From NCBI GenBank assembly GCA_910584585.1, contig CAJUBP010000013.1, positions 15,226-79,225 of the forward strand: a DNA stretch of 64,000 bases, written 5' to 3'. The position numbers and the translations under genes were made by a program. The notes below the pieces were generated by a model. It searched no databases and was not told the origin of the DNA. It saw only the letters and a list, made by a program, of their open reading frames with translations. Shown in pieces: positions 24,409 to 32,211 of this stretch (its first letter is position 1; each line of letters starts with the position of its first letter). The stretch comes from an uncultured Lachnospiraceae bacterium. Lineage in GTDB: Bacteria > Bacillota > Clostridia > Lachnospirales > Lachnospiraceae.

Positions 24409-25098
24409 GTGAAAACGAAACTGAAAGGGATTGCCAAGAGGATTGCAGTGACAGCCATTGCAGTTGCAGTCGTGTTCGGGGGCATCCAGACAGCCAGCGT
24501 CACAGCAGAGGCGAAAGGGACGGCGTTCATCAACAAGAAAACCAGCAAGGTAACGCCGACTGTCAAGTCAGCAAAAAGGGCTGGCGGTAAGGTAAACGTA
24601 ACGGTAAGCGTACCTGCCAACAAAGTGAAAAAGCTGGGAAAAGTCAAGAAAATCACCGTGGCTTACGGCTCTACCAAGAACAGTAAAAAGTTTGAAGCTG
24701 TTAAGGCACAGGCAAAGGTTACAAAAAAAGGCAAGAACCACTACACCTTTACAATCAATAGCAAGAAGCTTAACTCTTATAAGAACGCTTACATGACAGT
24801 AAGGTTTGACGGCAAAAGTAACTGGGCTAAATTGGTTAAAGTCACTGGTAAGGCTGGGCAGACTAAAATAACCTACTATCTTCAATGTTGTTGTGGCAAG
24901 AAATGGAGCGGTACAAATGGTTATGAGGAGCTAATGAAGTTATATTCTATTCATGTTCAGGAGGAAACAGAAAAAATAAATGAACAGTTTGGTATTGGCT
25001 CTAAGCCTATTTCAGCAGAGGACTTATCAGCAATTTATAATAAATATGGTAATCATGGTAGTTATAAGACTTGGGCGGTAACAGGTACAAGTAATTAA
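24409..25098 (+). CDS. Secreted Lys-rich protein of unknown function carried by the integrative element
   Basis: The GTG at 24409 is chosen because GGAGG sits seven bases upstream; the ATG at 24385 has no ribosome site. The 229-residue product has a clear signal peptide (basic start, hydrophobic AVTAIAVAVVF, cleavage near TAEA). It then has about 120 Lys-rich, beta-strand-like residues resembling an Ig-like surface domain (KVNVTVSVPANKVKKLGKVK). The last 70 residues differ: a Cys triplet (LQCCCGKKW), an acidic helical part and a small polar end. I do not recognise a family for this C-terminus. The gene has a consensus promoter and its own terminator and is the only cargo gene of normal size. 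Confidence 0.75.
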   Translation: MKTKLKGIAKRIAVTAIAVAVVFGGIQTASVTAEAKGTAFINKKTSKVTPTVKSAKRAGGKVNVTVSVPANKVKKLGKVKKITVAYGSTKNSKKFEAVKAQAKVTKKGKNHYTFTINSKKLNSYKNAYMTVRFDGKSNWAKLVKVTGKAGQTKITYYLQCCCGKKWSGTNGYEELMKLYSIHVQEETEKINEQFGIGSKPISAEDLSAIYNKYGNHGSYKTWAVTGTSN

Positions 25099-25116
25099 CA
25101 ACCAACTCTTTACTCT

Positions 25117-25166
25117 AGGGTATGCAGAACTGTCCCAGTTTATGCATACCCTGTTCTATTTTTTTA
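25117..25166 (+). terminator. Rho-independent terminator of the secreted protein gene
   Basis: AGGGTATGCA (25117-25126) pairs with TGCATACCCT (25143-25152), followed by a run of T from 25158. The roughly 300 bases that follow, up to the next promoter, contain an open frame with no ribosome site and nothing recognisable. Confidence 0.85.
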
Positions 25167-25471
25167 CAAGCTGTCGTGGCGTTATCTTATGCAGACATGG
25201 AAAATAGCAGGGTATTTTTTGCATAACAGCCATATTAGCCCATATAAGCAGACAGCTTTCCTCTTTCACCACGGAAACAATAAACGGAAAAGATTTATTA
25301 TAACCAAGGGATATTCCAATAAAGTGCTTTTGGAACATCCCTTTTTCCATGCTTGGGGCTTTTCTGCCGGGAATCCGCCCTGTAAACCCCCACTTGCCCT
25401 GCAAGTGCCTACGGTAAAGGGGTTGACAGGCTCATTGGCTCTTTTGTGTCTGGCTGGGCTGGAAAAACAGA

Positions 25472-25500
25472 TTGCCGGATAATTTTTTGTATGCTATAAT
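25472..25500 (+). promoter_or_regulatory. Promoter of the element-borne toxin
   Basis: TTGCCG (25472-25477) and TATAAT (25495-25500) are 17 bases apart, about 64 bases upstream of the toxin ATG. Confidence 0.7.
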
Positions 25501-25564
25501 CTTCTGTAGGAGCAGACGTGTTACAAGGTGGTGAGCCTCCCTTAAAAGAAGGGGGGTGACGCAT

Positions 25565-25660
25565 ATGAATACATACCAGATTTTAACCCTGTTATTTTTG
25601 GGCGGTAATTTTCTTATTGCGTTGCTTACCTATATTGATAGGACTAATAAGCGCAAATAA
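25565..25660 (+). CDS. Putative holin-like type I toxin (31 residues)
   Basis: The frame starts at ATG 25565 after GGGGGGTGA and encodes MNTYQILTLLFLGG..., a single membrane-spanning helix with a basic tail ending in NKRK. Size, hydropathy and tail match Hol_Tox-type small membrane peptides, which depolarise the membrane when over-made. It has a promoter, a terminator touching its stop codon, and a convergent antisense promoter downstream, the standard layout of type I toxin-antitoxin pairs. By analogy it could stabilise the integrative element. Confidence 0.8.
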   Translation: MNTYQILTLLFLGGNFLIALLTYIDRTNKRK

Positions 25661-25703
25661 ATAAACCTACCTTGTATCTTAGCCGGATGTAGGTAGGTTT
25701 ATT
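25659..25703. terminator. Shared bidirectional terminator of toxin and antisense RNA
   Basis: AAATAAACCTACC (25659-25671) pairs with GGTAGGTTTATT (25692-25703), with T-rich sequence on both sides. It overlaps the toxin stop codon. Confidence 0.8.
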
Positions 25704-25787
25704 TTTAAACTATATCTCGGAGGCTAACCACGCTTGTGGGCGGTTGCTCCTTTTCTATAATATAACATTTCTGTATTTGAAAATCAA
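25659..25787 (-). ncRNA. Predicted antisense antitoxin RNA with its promoter
   Basis: On the minus strand TTGATT (25782-25787), a 17-base spacer and TATATT (25759-25764) form a promoter pointing at the toxin gene. The predicted RNA of about 90 bases includes a GGAG...CTCC hairpin (about 25720-25750) and ends in the shared terminator, so it overlaps the toxin 3' end. Confidence 0.65.
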
Positions 25788-25991
25788 CTGCTTTTTTAGA
25801 ATCCGGCGAATTTATTCCTGTTAAATTTCTGACACACAGCCCATAAACAGACACCATTTTTGACACCGTTTTTCTGTGATTTTACATTTTTTGGCGCGAC
25901 AGGATAAAAAGTAGAAACGCTGGGAATGCCCATAAACAGGCACTTACAGCGTTCCATAATGTTTGATAAAGGCCATACCATAAAATCTATT

Positions 25992-26074
25992 GGTAATCAT
26001 TGATACCAGCCCCCCTTTCTTTCGTCCGGTAGCTGACATATCGCCCCTTCGGTTCTCTTAGTAAGCATATTATA
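25992..26074 (-). pseudogene. 5' part of the split holin-like toxin gene, with promoter and ribosome site
   Basis: On the minus strand TATAAT (26069-26074) is followed by a leader resembling the start of the antisense RNA at 22143 (both contain AAGAGAACCGAA). A GGGGGG ribosome site and ATG ATT ACC (26000-25992) come next. The frame then enters the integrative element and stops after about 19 codons. Joined at the shared ACC codon to the 3' part at 22310, it gives a complete 29-residue toxin frame. Confidence 0.75.
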
Positions 26075-26190
26075 TTGTCATGGTGTAGCAGTTTCCACAT
26101 TTGGAATGAGCAAAGGGATGAGCTGATTAGCCCTCTCCCCGCAATTTCCGGGCAGGTATCCCTCAATTTGCAGTATGCCCTGTGACGCTT

Positions 26191-26356
26191 CTAGAGCGTG
26201 TCTTAAAATTGCTTTCCGCAAGATGTCGTCCCCATTTACATCAGATTTTATGCTGAATTTCGAAGGCGTAGTGGGCTACATTGACTAAATTCAGCATGAA
26301 ATCTGGCGTGAAGTGGGGCGGCAGATTGCGGGAATGAATTTTAAGACACGCTCTAG
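26191..26356. repeat. 166-bp CTAG-bounded palindromic element A
   Basis: The perfect 20-base terminal arms start CTAGAGCGTGTC, and 50 more bases per side pair imperfectly. Most of the differences would be G-U pairs in an RNA read rightward. The apex is CGAAGGCGTAGTGGGCTAC. The element has exactly the same length as elements B and D and shares its terminal sequence with D and with a solo copy at 61384-61401. There is no coding content. Confidence 0.9.
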
Positions 26357-26518
26357 TATAATCCACCTTAAATAAGCGTACATTTGACTGAGAATAAATT
26401 TTCGAGAGCGCATGTCAAAAACCGGAGGCGTAGTGGTTCTACGCTGAGGATTTTTGACATGTGCTATCGGAAATTTAGGCCTGTCAAATGTACGCTTATT
26501 TAAGGTGGATTATACTAG
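26353..26518. repeat. 166-bp CTAG-bounded palindromic element B
   Basis: It abuts element A and shares one CTAG with it. Its arms are unrelated to A's (CTAGTATAATCCACC...) but are perfectly self-complementary for about 35 bases. Inside are AGAATAAATTTTC and GGAAATTTAGGC, boxes also found in element C, around an apex GGAGGCGTAGTGGTTCTACG. Length is again 166 bp. Confidence 0.9.
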
Positions 26519-26524
26519 TACTAG

Positions 26525-27535
26525 CTACATTATATTAATTCCCATCAAACGGCAGACAGCCGACACCGCCGGGATAGCCGCCACAGACAAGAGGGTGGTG
26601 ACTGCCACGCCCCGGGAAGCCAGCTCGCTGTCGCAGTCATACTGCTTGGCCAGCATAGCGCTCATGCTTCCCACGGGAGTGGCCAGAACTACCAGGCAGA
26701 CGCCCAGCAATATGGGATTGTCTATAAATCGTGACAGGACCCACATGCTTCCGATGGGGATCAGCAGCAGTTTTATCCCTGAAAATATCAGAAGCCGCAC
26801 GTCCGTCACCAGCTCCCGGAAAGGCATCTGGCCAAAAGAGGCCCCGATTACCATCATGCTCAAAGGAGCCGTTAAATCCGAAAACATATCGAACGTCTGC
26901 GTGAAGATATCTGGCAGGCGTATATTGCCAAAGTACAGAATTAAGGCCCCCACGGCCGACAGTACGCCTACATTGATAATCTTTTTTATGACATCCAAAA
27001 AACCCCCGCTGCTCTCAGCGTCTCTGGGATCCGGCGCGGAATCCTGACCGCCTGTCTGCATTTTCATCCTGGCTTTTCTCCTTTCCGCGGAATCCTGATC
27101 CAGGCACAAAATCCCATAAGTGTAAATCAATACATTATAAATCAGCACAAATAACGCCGCATACAAAAGCGACCCTTTCCCATACAGCGCGGACAACAGA
27201 GGAAAACCCATAAACCCGATATTGGAAAATACGGTCATCACCCGGTACACTCCGCGCTGGGATCTGTCCACGCCAAGCAGCCCCGGAAGAACCGCCGCAA
27301 GCCCAATCAGGCACGCGAAAATCGCCAGAGCCACCAACACGGTAACTGCCAGTTCCTCCGGCTGTATCCGGCTGTCCCCGGACACACTGGCCAAAATCAT
27401 AGAGGGATTGGCGATATTCACCACAATCCAGGATACTTTTTTACAGGCGTCCTCATCCAGAACCCCTTTTTTCTCCGCAAAAAAACCTGCCAGCATAACT
27501 AGAAACAGCACCAGCATCTGTTGTAAAATTATCAT
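26525..27535 (-). CDS. AEC-family transporter (auxin efflux carrier fold)
   Basis: This 336-residue membrane protein has about ten hydrophobic segments, with family features such as GFFAEKKGVLDEDACKKVSW near the N-terminus and NPILLGVCLVVLATPVGSMS in the second half. A charged cytoplasmic loop lies at about 155-185. The start follows AGGAGG. AEC members export or exchange organic acids such as malate. The substrate here is unknown and the neighbours give no clue. The CTAG palindromes lie directly after its stop. Confidence 0.9.
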   Translation of the reverse strand: MIILQQMLVLFLVMLAGFFAEKKGVLDEDACKKVSWIVVNIANPSMILASVSGDSRIQPEELAVTVLVALAIFACLIGLAAVLPGLLGVDRSQRGVYRVMTVFSNIGFMGFPLLSALYGKGSLLYAALFVLIYNVLIYTYGILCLDQDSAERRKARMKMQTGGQDSAPDPRDAESSGGFLDVIKKIINVGVLSAVGALILYFGNIRLPDIFTQTFDMFSDLTAPLSMMVIGASFGQMPFRELVTDVRLLIFSGIKLLLIPIGSMWVLSRFIDNPILLGVCLVVLATPVGSMSAMLAKQYDCDSELASRGVAVTTLLSVAAIPAVSAVCRLMGINIM

Positions 27536-27580
27536 ATTTTCCTCCTGTCATTCCTGCTCCAGCGGCGCAGTAAAGTCCAT

Positions 27581-29152
27581 TTATTTCACAAATTCCTCTA
27601 TCACACAAGCGTGTTCTCTGGTTTTCTTATCATAGTTAACACCCACAAGCAGAAGATTCCCCTGGTATTCGGACAAACCCTCACTGTACTGCCGACGTTT
27701 GATCTGAGCAATCGCTCCCTCCGCTGTTTTATCCCATTTCAGTTCCACCACCAAAGCAGGCTTATCCGGAAATTTTCTGCGGGGCAGAAATGCCAAATCC
27801 GCAAACCCTTTTCCTGTGGGAAATTCCCGGTATACATGATAGAAATTCCTTGCCGCGTAAAGAGCCAGAGAAATGGTATAACTCAAAGCGTTTTCATCAT
27901 GATACTGCAAATGAGAAGTCTCAACATGAGCCTGCTCTATGCCCTCAGCCACCTGCTGGGGGCGGTTCTGCCAAATGGCCTGCAGGGTTTCGGCAGAATT
28001 TTTCAGGGACTTTGACACTTCTCCCCATTGAGATACAGAAACGGCTGTCACATATTCGCCCCTGATCTCATGATTTGGAATATACACGCATTTATTCTCA
28101 TAATCATATCCCAGATACCCCAGATGTATCAACAGAGAAAATACATCATCTTTGCTATGAAAAGTAGTCATATCGTTGCTGAAGCTTCCGGTATTCACGG
28201 GAACAGATTCCCCTGCCATCATGCACAGCACATCATCTTTCAGCCCCTCAAAATTCATATCAATATACATCCGCAGCGCTTCAAAAGTTTCCGTCTGATT
28301 CCAGTAGCTGTCGCAGACTCCCGACGTTACCGCCTCCACCACTGATTTAGGACTGTACACAGACTCTGACGCGCCAAAATGATAGCCGTCATACCACTCT
28401 TTCAATTCTTCAGCATTCATGCGGAATTCTTCGCATAATGCTTCCACTTCCGTTTCCGTAAATCCCACAAACCGCGCCAGCTGCCTGGGATTCATCATGG
28501 AAAATTCGGAAAACATATTCAGAGCGGAATGGGTGCCGTATTTCTTGACAGGCAAAATTCCCGTCATATAGGCCAAAGCCAGATATTCTTGATCCTTCAT
28601 AAAATCCCGCAGAAAATCCAGATACTTCTCCTGGGCCTTTTTATCTTCTTTATATTCCCGGAACACGCAGTCCCACTCGTCGATAATCAAAACAAAAAAA
28701 CCTTTGGTGTTCTGATAGATATCCTGCATGGTCCGTACCAGATCCGTATCGTCAAAATACCTGAAATCCGGATATTCCTCTAGCAAATCCCACAGCAATG
28801 CCTTCTTCAGCCCGCCAAGCATTTCCTCCACGGATTCCGTCCGGCTTAGGAACTCCTGCATATTGAGAAAAATCGTATCATACTGGTTCAGATGCTGGGA
28901 AAAATTTTCCTCACCGGCAATTTCCAGTCCCGCAAAAAGCTCTCTGGAATCGCATCCTCTGCTGTAATAGGCCGTCAACATATTCGCGGCCATGGATTTG
29001 CCAAAGCGCCGGGGCCTGCTGACGCAGATACATTTCTGATTGGTGCAGAGCACCGAATTTGTATATTTTATCAGACCTGTTTTATCTATATAAACTGCAG
29101 AATTCACATTCTGAGTAAATTTTCCTTTTCCAGAATTCAGATAAATTCCCAT
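27581..29152 (-). CDS. AAA-ATPase-like protein with PD-(D/E)XK nuclease-like domain
   Basis: The ATG at 29150-29152 (MGIYLNSGKGKF) with GGAAAGG is preferred to an in-frame start at 29239, giving 523 residues. The N-terminal ATPase region has Walker A-like SRPRRFGKSMAANML and Walker B-like FFVLIIDEWDCVF. The C-terminal domain carries the DUF1703/PD-(D/E)XK signature GKGFADLAFLPRRKF...LVVELKWDKTAEGAIAQI. Such proteins are abundant in gut Bacteroidota and Clostridia and of unresolved function, with defence or DNA maintenance suggested. A paralogue lies at 33443-35071. It begins 16 bases after the kinase-like gene upstream. Confidence 0.88.
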   Translation of the reverse strand: MGIYLNSGKGKFTQNVNSAVYIDKTGLIKYTNSVLCTNQKCICVSRPRRFGKSMAANMLTAYYSRGCDSRELFAGLEIAGEENFSQHLNQYDTIFLNMQEFLSRTESVEEMLGGLKKALLWDLLEEYPDFRYFDDTDLVRTMQDIYQNTKGFFVLIIDEWDCVFREYKEDKKAQEKYLDFLRDFMKDQEYLALAYMTGILPVKKYGTHSALNMFSEFSMMNPRQLARFVGFTETEVEALCEEFRMNAEELKEWYDGYHFGASESVYSPKSVVEAVTSGVCDSYWNQTETFEALRMYIDMNFEGLKDDVLCMMAGESVPVNTGSFSNDMTTFHSKDDVFSLLIHLGYLGYDYENKCVYIPNHEIRGEYVTAVSVSQWGEVSKSLKNSAETLQAIWQNRPQQVAEGIEQAHVETSHLQYHDENALSYTISLALYAARNFYHVYREFPTGKGFADLAFLPRRKFPDKPALVVELKWDKTAEGAIAQIKRRQYSEGLSEYQGNLLLVGVNYDKKTREHACVIEEFVK

Positions 29153-29168
29153 ATATTTTCCTTTCCTG

Positions 29169-30254
29169 CTATATTCCGCTATGCTCCAATACCTGCAGCC
29201 TCCGCCGAAACATCTCATACTCCGCTTCCCATCCCTCAAACCAGCTTTCTGAAATCTCCATGTATTTTGGCAGACCCCTGCGCTTGACAGCTTCCATGGC
29301 CGCCTCCTGTTGGGTCAGAATTCTTGGAAAAACAGTCTGGCAGTTTGCGCCCTTAAGATTCTCATACGCATGGAAGGACTGATTAAAATCCATCAACGGA
29401 TGCAGGCACACAGGCTGGTTGGTTCTGTTGTCCACCAAAAACCCCCAGTTTCCCCAATGCCTGTCCGTATTGCCTACCAAATAATCCAGAAGATTCATCA
29501 TATCATAAGCGTATCCATCCAAATTTAAAATATACTCCTGCGGATCTATCCCCTGGTTGCAGGCGTATATTTCAAAGGCTTCCCGGGACACAATGCTGTA
29601 TTCCTGTGTCGTCATTATCTGGCTGGCAGAAACTTTCTGCCCTTGGAATTCTTCCAGCTCATAGGCCACCTGGCGGCAGGGAAAACGCCTGCAGATTTTG
29701 CTCGCTAAAACCTCGCCCTCCACATCCCGTTCTTCCCCGCCCTTCAGAAGCCAGAATCCATTGTCTCTTCTTATCCATGCTTTGGGAAAACAGCCGTTGG
29801 TGGATAAATCCCGCACAAGACTTTTGTTCTCCACGGTCATCTGCCTGCCCCGCAGAGATACATCCACAAAGGCATTGTCCAGATGATTGTCATATAAATT
29901 GATCTCTTTCCAACTGCAATTTTCTCCCTTTTTCCGCACCCAGAAAATGTCCGTCAGAGACAGGCAGTGGTACGCCAGGGAAATCTGCGCCCGCTCTTTA
30001 TCGGTCACCGCCTGATTCGCCCCAATGCTGTTTAAAATCTCCTTGGCATACTTGCGGTCCAGAGTCAAAATCCGGGCAGCGCACCAGTAATAGAAATTCG
30101 TGATATTATTTACCAGCGTATCAATGTCCTCTTCCTCTTCCAGATACAGGGAATAGGGCAGAAACGCAGGCTCTAATATCCTGCAGCGTCCGTGGGCGTC
30201 CACCTGAGCAGTTACCTTCTCACCGTGCATAATTTCGTAAGTGCATAGTCCCAT
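29169..30254 (-). CDS. HipA-like protein kinase
   Basis: This 361-residue protein carries the HipA-type kinase core: an ATP-binding Lys in FWLLKGGEE, catalytic NTDRHWGNWGFLVD near residue 270 and the metal-binding LMDFNQSF near 295. It lacks an obvious N-terminal HipA extension and is not next to a HipB-type regulator. Instead it follows, after only three bases, a long helical protein gene whose 3' end supplies its ribosome site (GGGGAGG). HipA family members phosphorylate tRNA synthetases or other proteins, and the target here is unknown. Confidence 0.82.
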   Translation of the reverse strand: MGLCTYEIMHGEKVTAQVDAHGRCRILEPAFLPYSLYLEEEEDIDTLVNNITNFYYWCAARILTLDRKYAKEILNSIGANQAVTDKERAQISLAYHCLSLTDIFWVRKKGENCSWKEINLYDNHLDNAFVDVSLRGRQMTVENKSLVRDLSTNGCFPKAWIRRDNGFWLLKGGEERDVEGEVLASKICRRFPCRQVAYELEEFQGQKVSASQIMTTQEYSIVSREAFEIYACNQGIDPQEYILNLDGYAYDMMNLLDYLVGNTDRHWGNWGFLVDNRTNQPVCLHPLMDFNQSFHAYENLKGANCQTVFPRILTQQEAAMEAVKRRGLPKYMEISESWFEGWEAEYEMFRRRLQVLEHSGI

Positions 30255-30257
30255 TCC

Positions 30258-32003
30258 CTACCTCCCCTTTCGGGCGTCTTTCATTCCAAATGACCGAAGC
30301 TCCTGATGAAATGCGCTTCTTCTGGAATATTTGCTCCGGTATTCTTCCAATATTCCGGCCTTTGCGCCAGGTTCGCCCCGGGACTCCCTGACCTCCCCCA
30401 AAGCTGCCACAAAGGCTGCGCATTCCCCGTAATAATTCCGGCGGTTATTTTCCATAATTCCGGCTACCCGCAGTTCCACCCAGTTTTCTAACTTTCGGAT
30501 CATTTCTTCCGCCTCTTCCTCTGGTATCCGCACATGTTCCCGCCACTTTAAGAACTGCTGCCAGAAAAATTGCTGTTCTCCCAAATCTGTCTCTTTGCCG
30601 GTTCCTTTTAAGTAGGTCTCTTTCTCAAATTGAACTGCGCTTATCGCATTGCGGCACATGCTGCCGCACCCCAAAGGAAGGCTCTCTCCCTGGTAAAGAT
30701 ACAAAAACAGCAGCGCCATGCCTTCTTTCATAAAAGTAGAAGACCAGCCCAACGCGTTTTTTTCCTGCATTCCGCTTTCCATCATCTGCCGGAATTTTCC
30801 GTCAAAAAACAGCAGAATAAAATACGTATTGCGGCTGCCATAATTGCCAAGCCAGCTGTCAGACTTAGCGTCAGACGCAGCGCCTGTAAAAATCCGTTCC
30901 GCTTCCTTCTGCCGTTTTTCATAATCCCGGGACTCCAATACCAGCCGGAGATAATTCACCGGACTGCGGACTGCCCGGAACGCCTCCAGCCAGCATCGTT
31001 CCGCTTCCTCCTGATTGCGCAGATTAAGCGCGAACTCCGCTGTAAAAAGAGCTGCCTGGCACTTTACCTGCCGGTCTGTGACAATACGGGAAACAGCCTC
31101 CCGTCCAATCTCAAGCCCTTCTTCCATCCGCCCGGCTGCTTTGTACTGTTCCAATGCCTGCAAATACAGTTTTGGATGGTTATCCGCGTATGTTCTCGCC
31201 GCATCCAGCAGAATGTCCGGACTTTCCGCCAATGAAACCGCCTCCTGAAGAAGCCGCTCCGACATATTGCCGTTCACATTTCCAAGATAGGCGATCCATA
31301 ATCCCAGAAATTCCTGAAAAAACTCCAGTTCCTTCGGGCTCCTTTGCATTATCAGTTCCAGTGTGGCTTTTCGGCTGCCGGAATTTTCAAACATCCAGTA
31401 AAGAGCCTCCGGCTTCTGTTCCAGCTCATTTCCCCAATAAGCCGACAAAAGCGCTTCCAGGACAAAGCCCTCATAATCAAAAGCCGCAATTTTCTGATCC
31501 GCCAAATCCTTCAGAGAAAAATCTGTTCCGCCATACTCTCCCTCCGCGCAAATTACCATGGCCAGAAGAAAATCCGCCAAGTCATAGCATTCCTGATACA
31601 ATTCTCTGTCCGCGCATTCATGAACCAGCCTGACTCCTTCTTCGATGACGCCGCAGATATCTTCCGGATCTTCGTAGAAAAACTCTTCCCCGTTGTTATA
31701 CCAGTCGTCGTATTCCTCATTCAGCACTTCCTGCAGCATCACTTCCTCATCGTTGATCTGCTCTAACTGTTCCATATTCTTTTTAATAGCCGCCTTTAAT
31801 TGCTCCACATTCAAAGCGTCACGCCTGCTGTTCTCTCGTTTGCCCATTCCTTCCTTAGAAAATGAAACTAATCGTTCCAGAAATTCTTCCCTCTTGTACT
31901 CAGGAACACTGCGCGCGTAATCATGCAGGAACGCTGCCAAATTCTCCGGAGACATATTTTCAGCAATTTTATCTGTTTTTTTGATAAATTCTGTATAATT
32001 CAT
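30258..32003 (-). CDS. Unrecognised helical-repeat protein upstream of the HipA-like kinase
   Basis: This protein has 581 residues, a good ribosome site (GAGGG) and no signal peptide or membrane segment. The N-terminus (MNYTEFIKKTDKIAENMSPE) is helical. An acidic stretch follows (EEYDDWYNNGEEFFYEDPED), then serial helical hairpins resembling TPR-like repeats from about 120 to 480. I cannot name a family. Tight coupling to the kinase gene suggests a two-gene unit in which this protein acts as adaptor, inhibitor or substrate; this is inference from spacing only. Confidence 0.7.
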   Translation of the reverse strand: MNYTEFIKKTDKIAENMSPENLAAFLHDYARSVPEYKREEFLERLVSFSKEGMGKRENSRRDALNVEQLKAAIKKNMEQLEQINDEEVMLQEVLNEEYDDWYNNGEEFFYEDPEDICGVIEEGVRLVHECADRELYQECYDLADFLLAMVICAEGEYGGTDFSLKDLADQKIAAFDYEGFVLEALLSAYWGNELEQKPEALYWMFENSGSRKATLELIMQRSPKELEFFQEFLGLWIAYLGNVNGNMSERLLQEAVSLAESPDILLDAARTYADNHPKLYLQALEQYKAAGRMEEGLEIGREAVSRIVTDRQVKCQAALFTAEFALNLRNQEEAERCWLEAFRAVRSPVNYLRLVLESRDYEKRQKEAERIFTGAASDAKSDSWLGNYGSRNTYFILLFFDGKFRQMMESGMQEKNALGWSSTFMKEGMALLFLYLYQGESLPLGCGSMCRNAISAVQFEKETYLKGTGKETDLGEQQFFWQQFLKWREHVRIPEEEAEEMIRKLENWVELRVAGIMENNRRNYYGECAAFVAALGEVRESRGEPGAKAGILEEYRSKYSRRSAFHQELRSFGMKDARKGR

Positions 32004-32042
32004 CTTCTGCCCTCTGCTTTCCTCAAAATTCCCGGTCTGACC

Positions 32043-32208
32043 CTAGAACGTGCTTTAAAATTCATTCCCACTATACCCGTGAGCCAAATAATTTGCCAAC
32101 AGATCCCAGTATTTTTAAGATAAACAGCAAATTATTTGGCAAATAAGTATGCTCGTGAGTATAAGTGGAGAATATATCTGTCAGAAAGCAATTTTAATCA
32201 CGCTCTAG
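32043..32208. repeat. 166-bp CTAG-bounded palindromic element D
   Basis: The outer arms CTAGAACGTGCTTTAAAATT and (right, reversed) CTAGAGCGTGATTAAAATTG match those of element A. The inner palindrome GCCAAATAATTTGCC / GGCAAATTATTTGGC and the sequence AAATAAGTATGCTC resemble element E at 54663-54756. It lies four bases after the stop of the hydrolase gene. Confidence 0.88.
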
Positions 32209-32211
32209 AAT

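Larger units (their letters stand above)
22311..25997. mobile_element. Small integrative element (about 3.7 kb) with Tn916-type integrase
   Basis: The ends are placed where a holin-like toxin gene is interrupted. The left junction carries GGTTAT (22311-22316) and the right junction GGTAAT (25992-25997). Just inside, both ends show a similar outward-facing sequence (TTTTTATG at left, ATTTTATG reading in from the right). Contents: integrase, an array of GGTGTCA motifs, a secreted Lys-rich protein with a consensus promoter, and a type I toxin-like locus. No relaxase, replication or coupling protein is present, so it would need a helper to move. Boundaries are inferred, not proven. Confidence 0.75.

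Noticed and set aside
25189..25482. Plus-strand 97-codon frame between the secreted protein gene and the toxin
   Set aside because: No ribosome site or promoter, no domain or membrane pattern, and it runs into the toxin promoter region.
25796..25981. Minus-strand 61-codon frame near the right end of the element
   Set aside because: It arises from reading across the right junction region and has no ribosome site of its own. The better explanation is the split toxin gene.
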